A stretch of DNA of 64,000 nt from Luteipulveratus flavus (GCF_029080175.1 NZ_JARFJC010000029.1); one strand, 5' to 3'; counted from the stretch's first letter, positions 50,587-59,215 are shown. The notes: a model not told the origin generated them from the letters alone. A program made the numbers and translations.

Positions 50587-51518
50587 CACCGGTAGGACGT
50601 CAGGGGCTTCGCGCCGATCCCCGCGAGCGTCTTGGAGACCGTTCCGCTGGTCACCTCGACGAAGCAGCCGGTGACCATCTGGCCACGCGACCAGGGCCCA
50701 GGACCGCCGGAGTTCTGCGACACGACGATGTCCTTGCGGACCTTGGTGCCGAGGAACTTCTGGCCGACCGGCGTGCAGAACTTCAGCGCGTCGCTGGAGA
50801 TCTTGCTCGCGCCCGGGAACGGGGAGTCGGCCTTGCCGTTGAGCTTCCCGCCGACGGCCTCGGAGACGTGCGGCTGGCTGCAGGGCACGAACTCGACGTC
50901 GTTCGACTGGCTGGCGCGTCCCTTGAGGCAGATCACGTACGGCCGGATCCCGTCGCCGGCGAGCTTGCCCTTCATCGAGCCGCTCACCTTCTCCCGCTTG
51001 TCGAGGGAGGTGTCGACGCGGTAGGTCAGGCAGACGAACCGGGAAGCGTTCTGCGGGTCGGCGACGCTCGGCAGGGGAGCGCTCTGCACCCGCGTGACCG
51101 GCCAGGCCTGGGTGCCGAGGTAGGTGGAGGTCTGCTCGTTGCAGGTGGCGGTGCCGTACGCCGACCGCTTGACCAGGTCGCCCTGGTGGGCGGTGCTGGG
51201 AACGACCGCGGTGATCTCGAAGTCGTGGGGTGCCGAGCAGTCGATGGCGGTGTAGGACGGCTTGTCGCCGAGGCACTGACCCACGGTGAAGGACTTCGCG
51301 GCCGCAGAGCTGCTGGTGGAGGGTGCGGCACTGGTGGTGCTGGGCGAGGACGACTCGGAGGTCGAGCTGCTGGAGGGGGCCGCGGACCCGGTCGGCGCGG
51401 CGCTGCTGGTGGCCGTGCTCGCCGGAGCCACCGAGACGTCGTCCCCTCCCCCGCACGCTGCCGTCATGGTCATCACACCCGCGGCCAGTACGGCCATCGC
51501 TGCAGTCCGTCGCACCAT
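50586..51518 (-). CDS. Septum-formation-family lipoprotein, paralogue 2
   Basis: A 310-residue lipoprotein with lipobox TAAC (Cys near 22), a Ser/Thr/Ala-rich linker, and two domains with the pattern CxxH/EVTAVVPSTAHQ: CLGDKPSYTAIDCSAPHDFEITAVVPSTAHQGDLVKR and CLKGRASQSNDVEFVPCSQPHVSEAVGG. The second domain ends with a conserved GCFVEV. It matches its neighbour paralogue along the whole length, so the pair arose by tandem duplication. It is preceded by a TAGGCT -10 with a ~25-nt leader carrying AAGGGGA, unlike the leaderless genes around it. Confidence 0.78.
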   Translation of the reverse strand: MVRRTAAMAVLAAGVMTMTAACGGGDDVSVAPASTATSSAAPTGSAAPSSSSTSESSSPSTTSAAPSTSSSAAAKSFTVGQCLGDKPSYTAIDCSAPHDFEITAVVPSTAHQGDLVKRSAYGTATCNEQTSTYLGTQAWPVTRVQSAPLPSVADPQNASRFVCLTYRVDTSLDKREKVSGSMKGKLAGDGIRPYVICLKGRASQSNDVEFVPCSQPHVSEAVGGKLNGKADSPFPGASKISSDALKFCTPVGQKFLGTKVRKDIVVSQNSGGPGPWSRGQMVTGCFVEVTSGTVSKTLAGIGAKPLTSYR

Positions 51519-51550
51519 CGTGCATCCCCTTCGTCACGGTCGTCCGCCGC

Positions 51551-51556
51551 AGCCTA
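51551..51556 (-). promoter_or_regulatory. -10 of the septum-lipoprotein operon
   Basis: TAGGCT on the minus strand, 32 nt before the ATG, leaving room for a leader with a ribosome binding site. Confidence 0.45.
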
Positions 51557-51566
51557 GCGACGGCAC

Positions 51567-51586
51567 GGCCGGGCGGTCGCCCGGCC
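51567..51586 (-). terminator. Hairpin after mnmA
   Basis: GGCCGGGC (51567-51574) pairs with GCCCGGCC (51579-51586), 8 bp, 4-nt loop, between the mnmA stop and the next operon's -10. Confidence 0.55.
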
Positions 51587-51644
51587 CGCAGGGTTCGACG
51601 CGCGTGGTCGGCGTTCGGCTCCCCGGAACCGTGCGTCCGACCGG

Positions 51645-52736
51645 TCAGAGCGGGCGCGAGGTGCTGCGTCCGGTCGAGGTGATGGTCGCCGAACCGACCA
51701 CGCGGGTGCCGTCGTACAGCACCACCGACTGACCCGGCGCGACGCCGCGGACGCGGTGGTCGAGACGGACCGTGACGGTCGTGCCGTCGGTGCTCGCGCG
51801 GCACGGGACCTCCTCGCCGTGGGCACGCAGCTGGGCGCCGTACGAGGCCTCACCGGCGGGCGGGGTGCCGCACCAGCGCAGGTGGTCGCCGCGGACGACG
51901 TCGACGCCGAGCAGCTCCTCGGTCCCGACGACGACGGTGTTGGTGCGGGGCTGGACGTCGACGACGTACCGCTTGGCGTGGTCGGCCCGCGGGACCTTCA
52001 GGCCGAGCCCGCGCCGCTGTCCGACGGTGTACGCGAACGCGCCCTCGTGCTCGCCGACCTGCTCACCGTCGGTGTCGACGATCGGGCCCGGCTGGGCCCC
52101 GAGGCGACCGGTCAGCCAGCCCTTGGTGTCACCGTCGGCGATGAAGCAGATGTCGTGGCTGTCCGGCTTCTTGGCGACCGCGAAGCCGCGGGCGGCGGCC
52201 TCCTCGCGGATCTGCGGCTTGGCGGTGTCGCCGAGGGGGAAGAAGGACCGGGCCAGCTGGTCGGCGGTGAGGACGCCGAGGACGTACGACTGGTCCTTCG
52301 CCGGGTCGACCGCCCGGTGCAGCTCGCGGCCGTCCGGCCCCCCGACGATCTGGGCGTAGTGACCGGTGGCCACCGCGTCGAACCCGAGCGCGAGCGCCTT
52401 GTCCAGCAGCGCGGCGAACTTGATCCGCTCGTTGCAGCGCAGGCACGGGTTCGGGGTGCGGCCGGCCTCGTACTCGGCGACGAAGTCCTCGACCACGTCC
52501 TCCTTGAAGCGCTGCGCCATGTCCCACACGTAGAACGGGATGCCGAGGCGGTCGGCGACGCGGCGGGCGTCACCGGCGTCCTCGATGGTGCAGCAGCCGC
52601 GGGCGGACTCCCGCAGCGTGGCGGCGGACTGGCTGAGCGCGAGGTGCACACCGACGACCTCGTGACCGGCGTCGAGCATCCGCGCGGCGGCGACGGCGGA
52701 GTCCACGCCGCCGCTCATCGCGGCGACGACCCTCAT
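51645..52736 (-). CDS. mnmA: tRNA-specific 2-thiouridylase
   Basis: A 363-residue enzyme that thiolates U34 of tRNA-Lys, -Glu and -Gln. The PP-loop is MSGGVDSAVAAARM; the catalytic cysteines are in RTPNPCLRCNERIKF and DSHDICFIADGD; the C-terminal beta-barrel (about 215-363) binds tRNA. The ATG shares one base with the stop of the cysteine desulfurase gene directly upstream, which supplies sulfur, a functionally coherent pair. Confidence 0.96.
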   Translation of the reverse strand: MRVVAAMSGGVDSAVAAARMLDAGHEVVGVHLALSQSAATLRESARGCCTIEDAGDARRVADRLGIPFYVWDMAQRFKEDVVEDFVAEYEAGRTPNPCLRCNERIKFAALLDKALALGFDAVATGHYAQIVGGPDGRELHRAVDPAKDQSYVLGVLTADQLARSFFPLGDTAKPQIREEAAARGFAVAKKPDSHDICFIADGDTKGWLTGRLGAQPGPIVDTDGEQVGEHEGAFAYTVGQRRGLGLKVPRADHAKRYVVDVQPRTNTVVVGTEELLGVDVVRGDHLRWCGTPPAGEASYGAQLRAHGEEVPCRASTDGTTVTVRLDHRVRGVAPGQSVVLYDGTRVVGSATITSTGRSTSRPL

Positions 52737-53932
52737 CACCCGCTCCCCCGCGAGGCACGATGCGCTCGCTGGGCACGCTCGACCGCGGCCGGCAGCGCGG
52801 CGATGAACGCCTCGACGTCGGCGTCGGTGGAGGTGTGGCCGAGGGTGAGCCGCAGCGCACCGCGCGCCTGCGCCTCGGGCACCCCCATCGCCAGCAGCAC
52901 GTGGCTGGGCTGGGGCACGCCGGCCTGGCACGCCGAACCGGTCGAGCACTCCACCCCGGCCGCGTCCAGCAGGTAGAGCAGGGAGTCGCCCTCGCAGTCC
53001 GGCACCCGCAGGTGGGCGTTGCCCGGCAGACGACGCGTCACGTCGCCCACCTCGTACGGTCCGCTCACCGTGATGCCGTACCCGGCGGCGGTCGCGCCGT
53101 GCACGAGCTTGTCGCGCAGGCTGGCCAGGTGCGCCGCGTGCTCGTGCAGGTGGCCGACCGCGTGGTCGACGGCGACCGCGAGGCCGGCGATGGCCGGCGT
53201 GTCCAGGGTGCCGCTGCGGATCTGCCGCTCCTGGCCACCTCCGTAGGTGAGCGGCTCCAGGGCGGCGTCGCGCCGGGCGAGCAGGACGCCCACGCCGAGC
53301 GGTCCACCGATCTTGTGGCCGGTCAGGGCGAGCAGGTCCGCGCCGCTCTCGCCGAAGTCGACGGGGATCTGACCGACCGCCTGCACCGCGTCGGTGTGGA
53401 ACGGGATGTCGTGCTCGTGGGCGATCGCGGCGATCTCGCGTACGGGCTGGACGGTGCCGACCTCGTTGTTGGCCCACATGACGCTGACCAGCGCGATGTC
53501 GTCCGGCTGCTGCTCGATGGCCGCGCGCACGGTACCCGGGTCGACGCGACCCTCGCCGTCGACCTCCAGCCAGGTGACCCGGGCGCCCTCGTGCGCGACG
53601 AGGTGCTCGACGCAGTCCAGGACGGCGTGGTGCTCCACGGCACTGACCAGCAGCCGGTTGCGGCTCGGGTCGTCCGCGCGGCGGCGGCGGTAGGTGCCCA
53701 CGACGGCGAGGTTGTCCGCCTCCGTGCCCCCGGAGGTGAACACCACCTCGGACGGACGGGCGCCGAGCGCGGCGGCGATGGTCTCGCGGCTCTCCTCGAC
53801 CACCCGGCGCGACGCGCGGCCGGCGGTGTGCAGCGAGCTGGCGTTGCCGAGCCCGCCCATCTGCTCGGCGACGCGTTCGACGACCGCCGGGAGGACGGCC
53901 GTGGTCGCTGCGTGGTCGAGGTAGACGGGCAC
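52736..53932 (-). CDS. Cysteine desulfurase (NifS/IscS family)
   Basis: A 398-residue PLP enzyme moving sulfur from cysteine to a persulfide. The start VYLDHAATTAVLP, SGGTEADNLAV, HHAVLD, the PLP lysine in LLALTGHKIGGPLG and the active-site Cys in VECSTGSACQAG are seen. It feeds MnmA and possibly Fe-S assembly. The GTG start at 53932 is 6 nt from a TAACAT -10, a leaderless start for the desulfurase-mnmA pair. Confidence 0.95.
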   Translation of the reverse strand: MPVYLDHAATTAVLPAVVERVAEQMGGLGNASSLHTAGRASRRVVEESRETIAAALGARPSEVVFTSGGTEADNLAVVGTYRRRRADDPSRNRLLVSAVEHHAVLDCVEHLVAHEGARVTWLEVDGEGRVDPGTVRAAIEQQPDDIALVSVMWANNEVGTVQPVREIAAIAHEHDIPFHTDAVQAVGQIPVDFGESGADLLALTGHKIGGPLGVGVLLARRDAALEPLTYGGGQERQIRSGTLDTPAIAGLAVAVDHAVGHLHEHAAHLASLRDKLVHGATAAGYGITVSGPYEVGDVTRRLPGNAHLRVPDCEGDSLLYLLDAAGVECSTGSACQAGVPQPSHVLLAMGVPEAQARGALRLTLGHTSTDADVEAFIAALPAAVERAQRAHRASRGSG

Positions 53933-53938
53933 CCATCG

Positions 53939-53944
53939 ATGTTA
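53939..53944 (-). promoter_or_regulatory. Leaderless -10 of the cysteine desulfurase-mnmA operon
   Basis: TAACAT on the minus strand, 6 nt (53933-53938) from the GTG start. Confidence 0.5.
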
Positions 53945-54155
53945 CGCGGCCGTCCGGGCGGCTCCCCCGGCCCGTTCCGGTGGTCAGAACGTGAGCCATA
54001 CCTCACCTTCCGACCACCACCTCGTTCGGCTGCGGCGGCGGCTCGCCGGACCCGGGATCTGGGACGTCCACGCCGGAACGCCGGTCCCGCGCCCGAGACA
54101 CGCGGACCGTTTGCGAGACTGTGCGTCGCACCATCCCCCCACCCAAGGTCTTTCG

Positions 54156-55193
54156 ATGCTACGACGCCCTGCCCGCACGACCGCCTGCGCCGCCGCGCTG
54201 ACCGGCCTGATCGTCCTCAGCGGCTGCTCCGCGTTCGACGAGAAGTCGGGCGGTGCCGCTGCGCCTTCCGACGCCTCCGACACCGCCCGTCCCTCCGGCT
54301 GCGACGGTCCCGCCGCACCGGCGTACGCGGGTCGTGCGACCGGGTTCGACGAGGAGGCTCGGGTCGAGGCCGGCCAGGCCGTGGGGGCGCGGGTCAGCAC
54401 GCCCGTGCTGTCCACCAAGTCCGCGGGCATCAAGGGCTGGGCCATCGCCGAGCTGCCGATCAAGGCCGAGGTCGTGACCAACGGGGTCTTCGCCGTGGGC
54501 CCGGACTCCTTCGTCCTGGTCGACCCGGCCGGGAAGCAGTGCGCACGCCCGAAGTCCAACCCGCTGACGTCGCCGCTGGGCATGACCGAGGTCGACGAGA
54601 AGCGCCCGGGCAAGGGCTCCGTCGCGTTCCTGGTCCCCCAGGGAGCGCCGCTGTCGCGCTACAAGGTGCTCTACAACGGCAAGGGCGGCAGCACCGCCGA
54701 GGCCGCGTGGTCCGCCACGGGCGCGGCGGGCGCCGAGTCGGCCGCGCGCAGCTGCAGCACCACCAAGAGCACGCTCGCCCTGGAGAAGGGCGGCCCGTCG
54801 ATCGGCTTCGGTAAGGCGGCAACGTTCGGCGACGCCGACACCGTCGGTCACCGGGTCACCGTCGGCGTTCCGGCGGCACGGCCGCTGCAGCCCAGCGAGC
54901 GCCACCCGAACAACGTCGACGGCGTCGCCCTCACCGTGCGGGTGGAGGCGATCGGCTCGGTCGCGTTCGTCGACCGCAACATGTTCCAGCTGACCGACGG
55001 CGCCGGGACGGTCTGTGGTTACAGCCAGCTCGGCACCGAGGGCGAGAACCTCACCAGCGACCTGGTCCAGGTCGGCAAGCCCAAGACGTACACGATGATC
55101 TTCTGGGTGCCCAAGGGCTCACACCTCAAGGGCTGGAAGGCGACGTACCGCCACGACACCAACGCCAGTAACGCCGACGCGGCCTGGTCGTAG
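54156..55193 (+). CDS. Lipoprotein with an internally duplicated domain
   Basis: A 345-residue exported protein. The lipobox LSGC (Cys near 28) follows a normal signal peptide. Two copies of a ~120-residue domain follow: the first ends VFLVPQGAPLSRYKVLYNG...AEAAWS, the second WVPKGSHLKGWKATYRHD...ADAAWS. Each half has one conserved Cys after a D-x-AG pattern, and the length and strand pattern resemble DUF4352-type immunoglobulin-like lipoprotein domains. Function unknown; a surface ligand-binding role is a guess. The ATG follows AAGG. It converges with the nucleotidyltransferase gene, 9 nt apart. Confidence 0.7.
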   Translation: MLRRPARTTACAAALTGLIVLSGCSAFDEKSGGAAAPSDASDTARPSGCDGPAAPAYAGRATGFDEEARVEAGQAVGARVSTPVLSTKSAGIKGWAIAELPIKAEVVTNGVFAVGPDSFVLVDPAGKQCARPKSNPLTSPLGMTEVDEKRPGKGSVAFLVPQGAPLSRYKVLYNGKGGSTAEAAWSATGAAGAESAARSCSTTKSTLALEKGGPSIGFGKAATFGDADTVGHRVTVGVPAARPLQPSERHPNNVDGVALTVRVEAIGSVAFVDRNMFQLTDGAGTVCGYSQLGTEGENLTSDLVQVGKPKTYTMIFWVPKGSHLKGWKATYRHDTNASNADAAWS

Positions 55194-55202
55194 CCCGAGC
55201 GG

Positions 55203-55844
55203 TCAGAGCCGGTCCAGCCAGGGATGGCCGGGCCGTGTCCGGCGCAACGCCTCCGCCAGCCAGGCCCGTTGCCGGGCGTCCAGCAGCGGCAGGGTGGCAT
55301 CGAAGTCCGCCTGGTCCTTGGACCGCAGCCCGGGTGCCTTGTAGAGCAGCTGGATCTGTGGCTGAAGGTACGGAATGCCGTCCTTGCGCCACAACGCCTC
55401 TCTCATCGGCATCGTCATCGATGGATCCCTGCGGTACACCCAGGTGCGAGCGTCCCCCGGAGCCAGCAGCACGTCGTACTCCCAGGGCTGGTCCCAGGAG
55501 GGACGCAACCACACCTGCCCGCACGCTTCCGGGAGGTCCTCCTCCCCCGCCGGCGTGAGATCGAGGACCGGGCGCAGCGCGCCTCGGGTGGCTGTCCACA
55601 CGTCGTACCGCCCGCGCACCAGGCGGCGGAGGCGAGGCAGATCGGTGCGCAGGATCGAGGGGTCGCAGTCCTCGTGGGCACGGCGTACGCCGGTGAATGC
55701 CTCGATCGCCCACCCGCCGGCGATCCACCACGGTCGGCCGTAGTCCGCGAACAGCGTTGCCACGTCAGCCGGCCCGCGTCCGGCCCAGGCCCCGTAGAGG
55801 CGGTGGAACTCGGCGTCTGTCAGGTCGTTCGCGGAAGCAGGCAC
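55203..55844 (-). CDS. Nucleotidyltransferase-like protein
   Basis: A 213-residue protein. PWWIAGGWAIEAFTGVRRAHEDCDPSI has the GG-W-x-D/E pattern of aminoglycoside 2''-adenylyltransferase-type minimal nucleotidyltransferases, although the usual second acidic residue is weak (ED-CD). It continues with WEYDVLLAPGDARTWVYRRD and LQPQIQLLYKAP, the last typical of the same family. It may modify a small molecule or be a housekeeping relative; antibiotic resistance cannot be claimed. The GTG at 55844 is chosen because TACGTT lies 7 nt upstream. Confidence 0.7.
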   Translation of the reverse strand: MPASANDLTDAEFHRLYGAWAGRGPADVATLFADYGRPWWIAGGWAIEAFTGVRRAHEDCDPSILRTDLPRLRRLVRGRYDVWTATRGALRPVLDLTPAGEEDLPEACGQVWLRPSWDQPWEYDVLLAPGDARTWVYRRDPSMTMPMREALWRKDGIPYLQPQIQLLYKAPGLRSKDQADFDATLPLLDARQRAWLAEALRRTRPGHPWLDRL

Positions 55845-55851
55845 GCCGCAC

Positions 55852-55857
55852 AACGTA
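55852..55857 (-). promoter_or_regulatory. Leaderless -10 of the nucleotidyltransferase gene
   Basis: TACGTT on the minus strand, 7 nt (55845-55851) from the GTG. Two of its bases are the foot of the etf terminator stem. Confidence 0.4.
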
Positions 55858-55895
55858 CGACGCCCGCCCCGGTCGGACCCGGGGCGGGCGTCGTA
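55856..55895 (-). terminator. Terminator hairpin after etfA
   Basis: A perfect 17-bp stem (55856-55872 with 55879-55895) and 6-nt loop, 19 nt beyond the etfA stop. It abuts and slightly overlaps the next gene's -10. Confidence 0.8.
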
Positions 55896-55914
55896 GGTGG
55901 TGCGGGCGAGCGCG

Positions 55915-56871
55915 TCAGCTGCGCGCCTTCTGCACCGCCTCGGTGGCCTGCGGCAGGACGGTGAACAGGTCACCGACGACGCCGAAGTCGACCAGCTCGA
56001 AGATCGGCGCCTCCTCGTCCTTGTTGATCGCGATGATCGTCTTGGACGTCTGCATGCCGGCCCGGTGCTGGATCGCGCCGGAGATGCCCGCCGCGACGTA
56101 CAGCTGCGGGCTGACCTGCTTGCCGGTCTGGCCGACCTGGTTGCTGTGCGGGTACCAGCCGGCGTCCACCGCGGCGCGGGAGGCGCCGACGGCTGCACCG
56201 AGAGTGTCGGCGAAGGTCTCCACCGGCGAGAAGTCACCGCCGGTGCCACGACCGCCGGAGACCACGATGGCGGCCTCGGTCAGCTCGGGGCGACCCGACT
56301 TCTGCTTCTCCTCGCGGCCGGCGATCTTCGCGCCCTTGGCGGCGTCGGAGACCTGGACGTCGACCGGGACGACGGTCGCGCCGGCCTGGGAGGCCGAGGG
56401 CGGGACGACGTTCGGCTTCACGGTGATGATCGGCGTGCCCTTGGTGACGGTCGCCTTGACCGTGTAGGACCCGGCGAACACCGACTGCGTGGTGGACACA
56501 CCCGCGTCGCCGGCCTCGACCGCGACGGCGTCGGTGATCAGACCGGACTCGGTCTTGATCGCCAGGCGCGCGGCGGCCTCCTTGTTGTGGGTCGTCGACG
56601 GCAGCAGCACGGCCGCCGGGGACGCCTGCTGGACGACGGCGTGCAGCGCCTCGGCCAGCGGGGCGACGAGGTAGTTCTCCACGTCGTCGTTGTCGATGAC
56701 GTAGACCTTCTCGGCGCCGAACTGCGCCAGCCGCGGACGAGCGGCCTCGACGTTGCCGCCGATGAAGACCGCGGACGGGGTGCCGAGGCTGCGCGCGATC
56801 GTCAGCAGCTCGGCGGTCGTCTTCTTGACCTGACCATCGGCGTGGTCGACCAGGACGAGTACTTCAGCCAT
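55915..56871 (-). CDS. etfA: Electron transfer flavoprotein alpha subunit
   Basis: A 318-residue FAD-binding subunit. The N-terminal half starts EVLVLVDHADGQVKKTTAELL; the C-terminal FAD domain shows VSGGRGTGGDFSPVETFADTLGAAVGASRAAVDAGW, QVGQTGKQVSPQLYVAAGISGAIQHRAGM and INKDEEAPIFELVDFGVVGDLF. It accepts electrons from acyl-CoA dehydrogenases. 13 nt after etfB; the enoyl-CoA hydratase at 60 kb is a plausible pathway companion. Confidence 0.97.
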   Translation of the reverse strand: MAEVLVLVDHADGQVKKTTAELLTIARSLGTPSAVFIGGNVEAARPRLAQFGAEKVYVIDNDDVENYLVAPLAEALHAVVQQASPAAVLLPSTTHNKEAAARLAIKTESGLITDAVAVEAGDAGVSTTQSVFAGSYTVKATVTKGTPIITVKPNVVPPSASQAGATVVPVDVQVSDAAKGAKIAGREEKQKSGRPELTEAAIVVSGGRGTGGDFSPVETFADTLGAAVGASRAAVDAGWYPHSNQVGQTGKQVSPQLYVAAGISGAIQHRAGMQTSKTIIAINKDEEAPIFELVDFGVVGDLFTVLPQATEAVQKARS

Positions 56872-56884
56872 GGGTGATAACTCC

Positions 56885-57664
56885 TCAGACGAACTTCTGG
56901 GCGGCCAGGAACTCGGCGAGCTTGGTGCCGCCGTCGCCCTCGTCGGTGACGATCTCGCCCTGCTCGCGCGGCGGGCGCTGGGCGAAGGACTCGACCTTGG
57001 TCCAGGCGGCGTCCAGGCCGACCTGGCCGGCGTCGACACCGAGGTCGGCGAGCGACCACGTCTCGACCGGCTTCTTCTTGGCGGCCATGATCCCCTTGAA
57101 CGAGGGGTAGCGCGGCTCGTTGATCTGGTCGGTGACCGAGACCAGCGCCGGCAGCGAGGCCTCCAGGGACTCCGACACCGCGTCGCCGTCGCGACGGCCC
57201 TTGACCGTGCCGTCGGCGACCTCCAGCGTCGAGACCTGGGTGACCTGCGGCAGCCCGAGGCGCTCGGCGAGCATGGCCGGGACGACGCTCATCGTGCCGT
57301 CCGTGGAGGACAGACCGGTGAGCACCAGGTCCGGGGAGCCGATCTTCTTGACGGCCTCGGCGAGCACCAAGGAGGTGGCGACGGCGTCCGAGCCGTGGAT
57401 CGCCTCGTCGCTCACGTGGACGGCCTTGTCGGCGCCCATCTGCAGCGCCTTCTTCAGCGCGTCCGCGGCCTGCTCGGGGCCGACCGTCACGACGGTGACC
57501 TCACCCTCGCCGGCCTCGACGATCTTCAGCGCCGCCTCGACGGCGTACTCGTCGAGCTCGGAGAGCAGACCGTCGACGTTGGCGCGGTCCGTGGTGTTGT
57601 CCTCGTTGAAGGTGCGGTCGCCCTGGGCGTCCGGCACGTACTTCACGCAGACGACGATGTTCAT
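56885..57664 (-). CDS. etfB: Electron transfer flavoprotein beta subunit
   Basis: A 259-residue AMP-binding subunit pairing with EtfA. MNIVVCVKYVPDAQGDRTFN, LDEYAVEAALKIVEAGEGEVTVVTVGP and the DGTMSVVPAMLAERLGLPQVTQV segment are standard. Leads the etfBA operon; a TAGCAT hexamer at 57713-57718 with a ~40-nt leader is a possible promoter. Confidence 0.97.
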   Translation of the reverse strand: MNIVVCVKYVPDAQGDRTFNEDNTTDRANVDGLLSELDEYAVEAALKIVEAGEGEVTVVTVGPEQAADALKKALQMGADKAVHVSDEAIHGSDAVATSLVLAEAVKKIGSPDLVLTGLSSTDGTMSVVPAMLAERLGLPQVTQVSTLEVADGTVKGRRDGDAVSESLEASLPALVSVTDQINEPRYPSFKGIMAAKKKPVETWSLADLGVDAGQVGLDAAWTKVESFAQRPPREQGEIVTDEGDGGTKLAEFLAAQKFV

Positions 57665-57712
57665 GTCGTTCGTCCTCTTCTTCTGGGTGCGTGGAATGGA
57701 CTTCCGCACACG

Positions 57713-57718
57713 ATGCTA
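57713..57718 (-). promoter_or_regulatory. Possible -10 of etfBA
   Basis: TAGCAT on the minus strand, about 48 nt before the etfB ATG; unlike most units here it would give a leadered transcript. Confidence 0.35.
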
Positions 57719-57769
57719 CCCGCCAGTAACAGCGGGTCGTGCGCGAGGGCAGGATCTGCCCGGGGTGGT

Positions 57770-58312
57770 TCAGCTCTCCTTGATCCAGATCAGCAGCATG
57801 CCGATGAGGGTCAGCGCCACGATGATCCAGGGGGCGAGCCGGTTGAGCACCAGGGCCAGCATGCCCGGCGCCTCGGTCTGCCCGGCCGGGGTCGCGAAGA
57901 TGTCGGCGTGCCGCCCGAGGACGGTGTCGGCGACGGCCGCGGCCACGACGATCACCAGGCCGACCACGAAAGGCAGCACCGGAGGCATGCCGGCGATGGT
58001 GTCGACACCCTCTCGCACCATGCCGGTGAAGCCCCACAGGGCCAGGAACAGGCCGATCAGGCCCGCGACCGCGAGCAGGATCGCCCGGATCCGGGAGACT
58101 CGCTGGTCAACACTTCCGGAGATGTCCACGGTCGCAGCGTAGGACCTCGGGTCGCCGAACTGCGCAGTAGCCGTGCTGCCGCTGCGGGTGAGCGCGTCGT
58201 CGACCTTCCCGAGCGCGTCACCGACCACCTGGGCGGAGGCCCCTCTGGCCTGCAGCGCCTCGACGAACGGCTCCTGCCACTCCTTCTCCACACGCCAGGC
58301 CTTGATGGTCAC
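57770..58312 (-). CDS. Membrane protein with HAAS-like N-terminus
   Basis: A 180-residue protein. The N-terminal ~75 residues are soluble and helical (KAWRVEKEWQEPFVEALQAR, then GKVDDALTRSG and FGDPRSYA), a layout like the short HAAS/DUF1700-type prefix that precedes small membrane proteins. Three predicted helices follow (about 82-104, 112-135, 155-176). Function unknown. The GTG start at 58312 has GGGAGG 7 nt upstream. The 222-nt gap to the next gene holds a terminator and GTACG-rich palindromic bits but no gene. Confidence 0.62.
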   Translation of the reverse strand: MTIKAWRVEKEWQEPFVEALQARGASAQVVGDALGKVDDALTRSGSTATAQFGDPRSYAATVDISGSVDQRVSRIRAILLAVAGLIGLFLALWGFTGMVREGVDTIAGMPPVLPFVVGLVIVVAAAVADTVLGRHADIFATPAGQTEAPGMLALVLNRLAPWIIVALTLIGMLLIWIKES

Positions 58313-58490
58313 GGGCTTACCTCCCGGGCTGTGGTCGCGCTCGACCAGGCTTCACGACGGGTCGGCGGCGACCCGTCGCACTCGCTCGGACTCTACCCCC
58401 GCGCGCGGGGCGGTCCAGGGAGCGCGACGCGCCGCATACGGGGCGACGTGCCGGCGTACGGCAGCGCTCGTACGTCCCGGCGTACGCCGA

Positions 58491-58517
58491 CGGCCCGGTC
58501 CGCAAGGGACCGGGCCG
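58491..58517 (-). terminator. Terminator hairpin after the transglycosylase-like gene
   Basis: CGGCCCGGTCC (58491-58501) pairs perfectly with 58507-58517 (11 bp, 5-nt loop), 17 nt beyond the stop. Confidence 0.7.
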
Positions 58518-58534
58518 CCGTGCGTGCGCGTCAC

Positions 58535-59215
58535 TCAGCGCGCGCAGTCCTGCTGGACCTCGCCGCCGTGAGCGTGCTGGGCGCCCGCTCGGGCGTCCTG
58601 CTTCACCGGTGCCCGGTGCGCGGCTGCGGCGTGGCGGGCGGGGTCGGTCGCGTCGGAGCGTGACGCCCTGCTCGCCGCATGACCCGATCCGCGCTCGTCG
58701 GCCTTCGTCGACGTCGACGTGCGCGAGGAGCTCGAGGAGTCGCTCGCGGACGTGCCGGTCGCCGTGGACGACGAGCCGCTTGAGGCGTTCGTCGCGGTCG
58801 AGGCGTTCGTCGTCGTGGACGAGCCCGTCGAACCGGTCGAGGCGTTCGTCACCGTGGACGAGCCGGACGCCTTCGACCAGCACGAGCTGGACGCCGCCCA
58901 GGGCGAGGTGCCCTGAGCCTGGTACAGCTCCAGTGCCGCCGCGTCCTGGACCGACGCGGGTGCCGAGGCGGCCGTGGCGTAGCCCTGCGACGCGTTCAGC
59001 GACTGCCAGGTCGAGGTGAGGAACTGGTAGGCGCCGGACGCCGAGGACGACGGGTTCTGCGCGGTGTAGTCGCCACCGCTCTCGCACTGCTTGATCGCCT
59101 CCAGCACCGGCACGCCCGTGTCGGCGTGGGCGGAGCTCGCCACGGCGGCTCCGCCACCGACGAGAACCGTCGCAGTGCCGATCGTCGCGATCGTGCGTCG
59201 TACGTGCTTGTTCAT
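58535..59215 (-). CDS. Secreted transglycosylase/Rpf-like protein
   Basis: A 226-residue exported protein. Signal peptide ~1-32 (ending SSAHAD), then a lysozyme-fold domain: VLEAIKQCESGGDYTAQNPS with the catalytic Glu, then SASGAYQFLTSTWQSLNASQG and paired cysteines (QCES, SSCW). This matches the transglycosylase-like family related to resuscitation-promoting factors, which cleave peptidoglycan. The C-terminal ~115 residues are a Ser/Thr-rich repetitive linker (NAST, TNAS repeats) and a charged tail. The ATG follows AGGAGG. A riboswitch was looked for in its leader and not found. Confidence 0.83.
   Translation of the reverse strand: MNKHVRRTIATIGTATVLVGGGAAVASSAHADTGVPVLEAIKQCESGGDYTAQNPSSSASGAYQFLTSTWQSLNASQGYATAASAPASVQDAAALELYQAQGTSPWAASSSCWSKASGSSTVTNASTGSTGSSTTTNASTATNASSGSSSTATGTSASDSSSSSRTSTSTKADERGSGHAASRASRSDATDPARHAAAAHRAPVKQDARAGAQHAHGGEVQQDCAR

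Noticed and set aside
55203..55844. Aminoglycoside resistance gene
   Set aside because: The nucleotidyltransferase pattern is partial, the second acidic residue is doubtful, and the context is ordinary chromosome; resistance would be an over-call.
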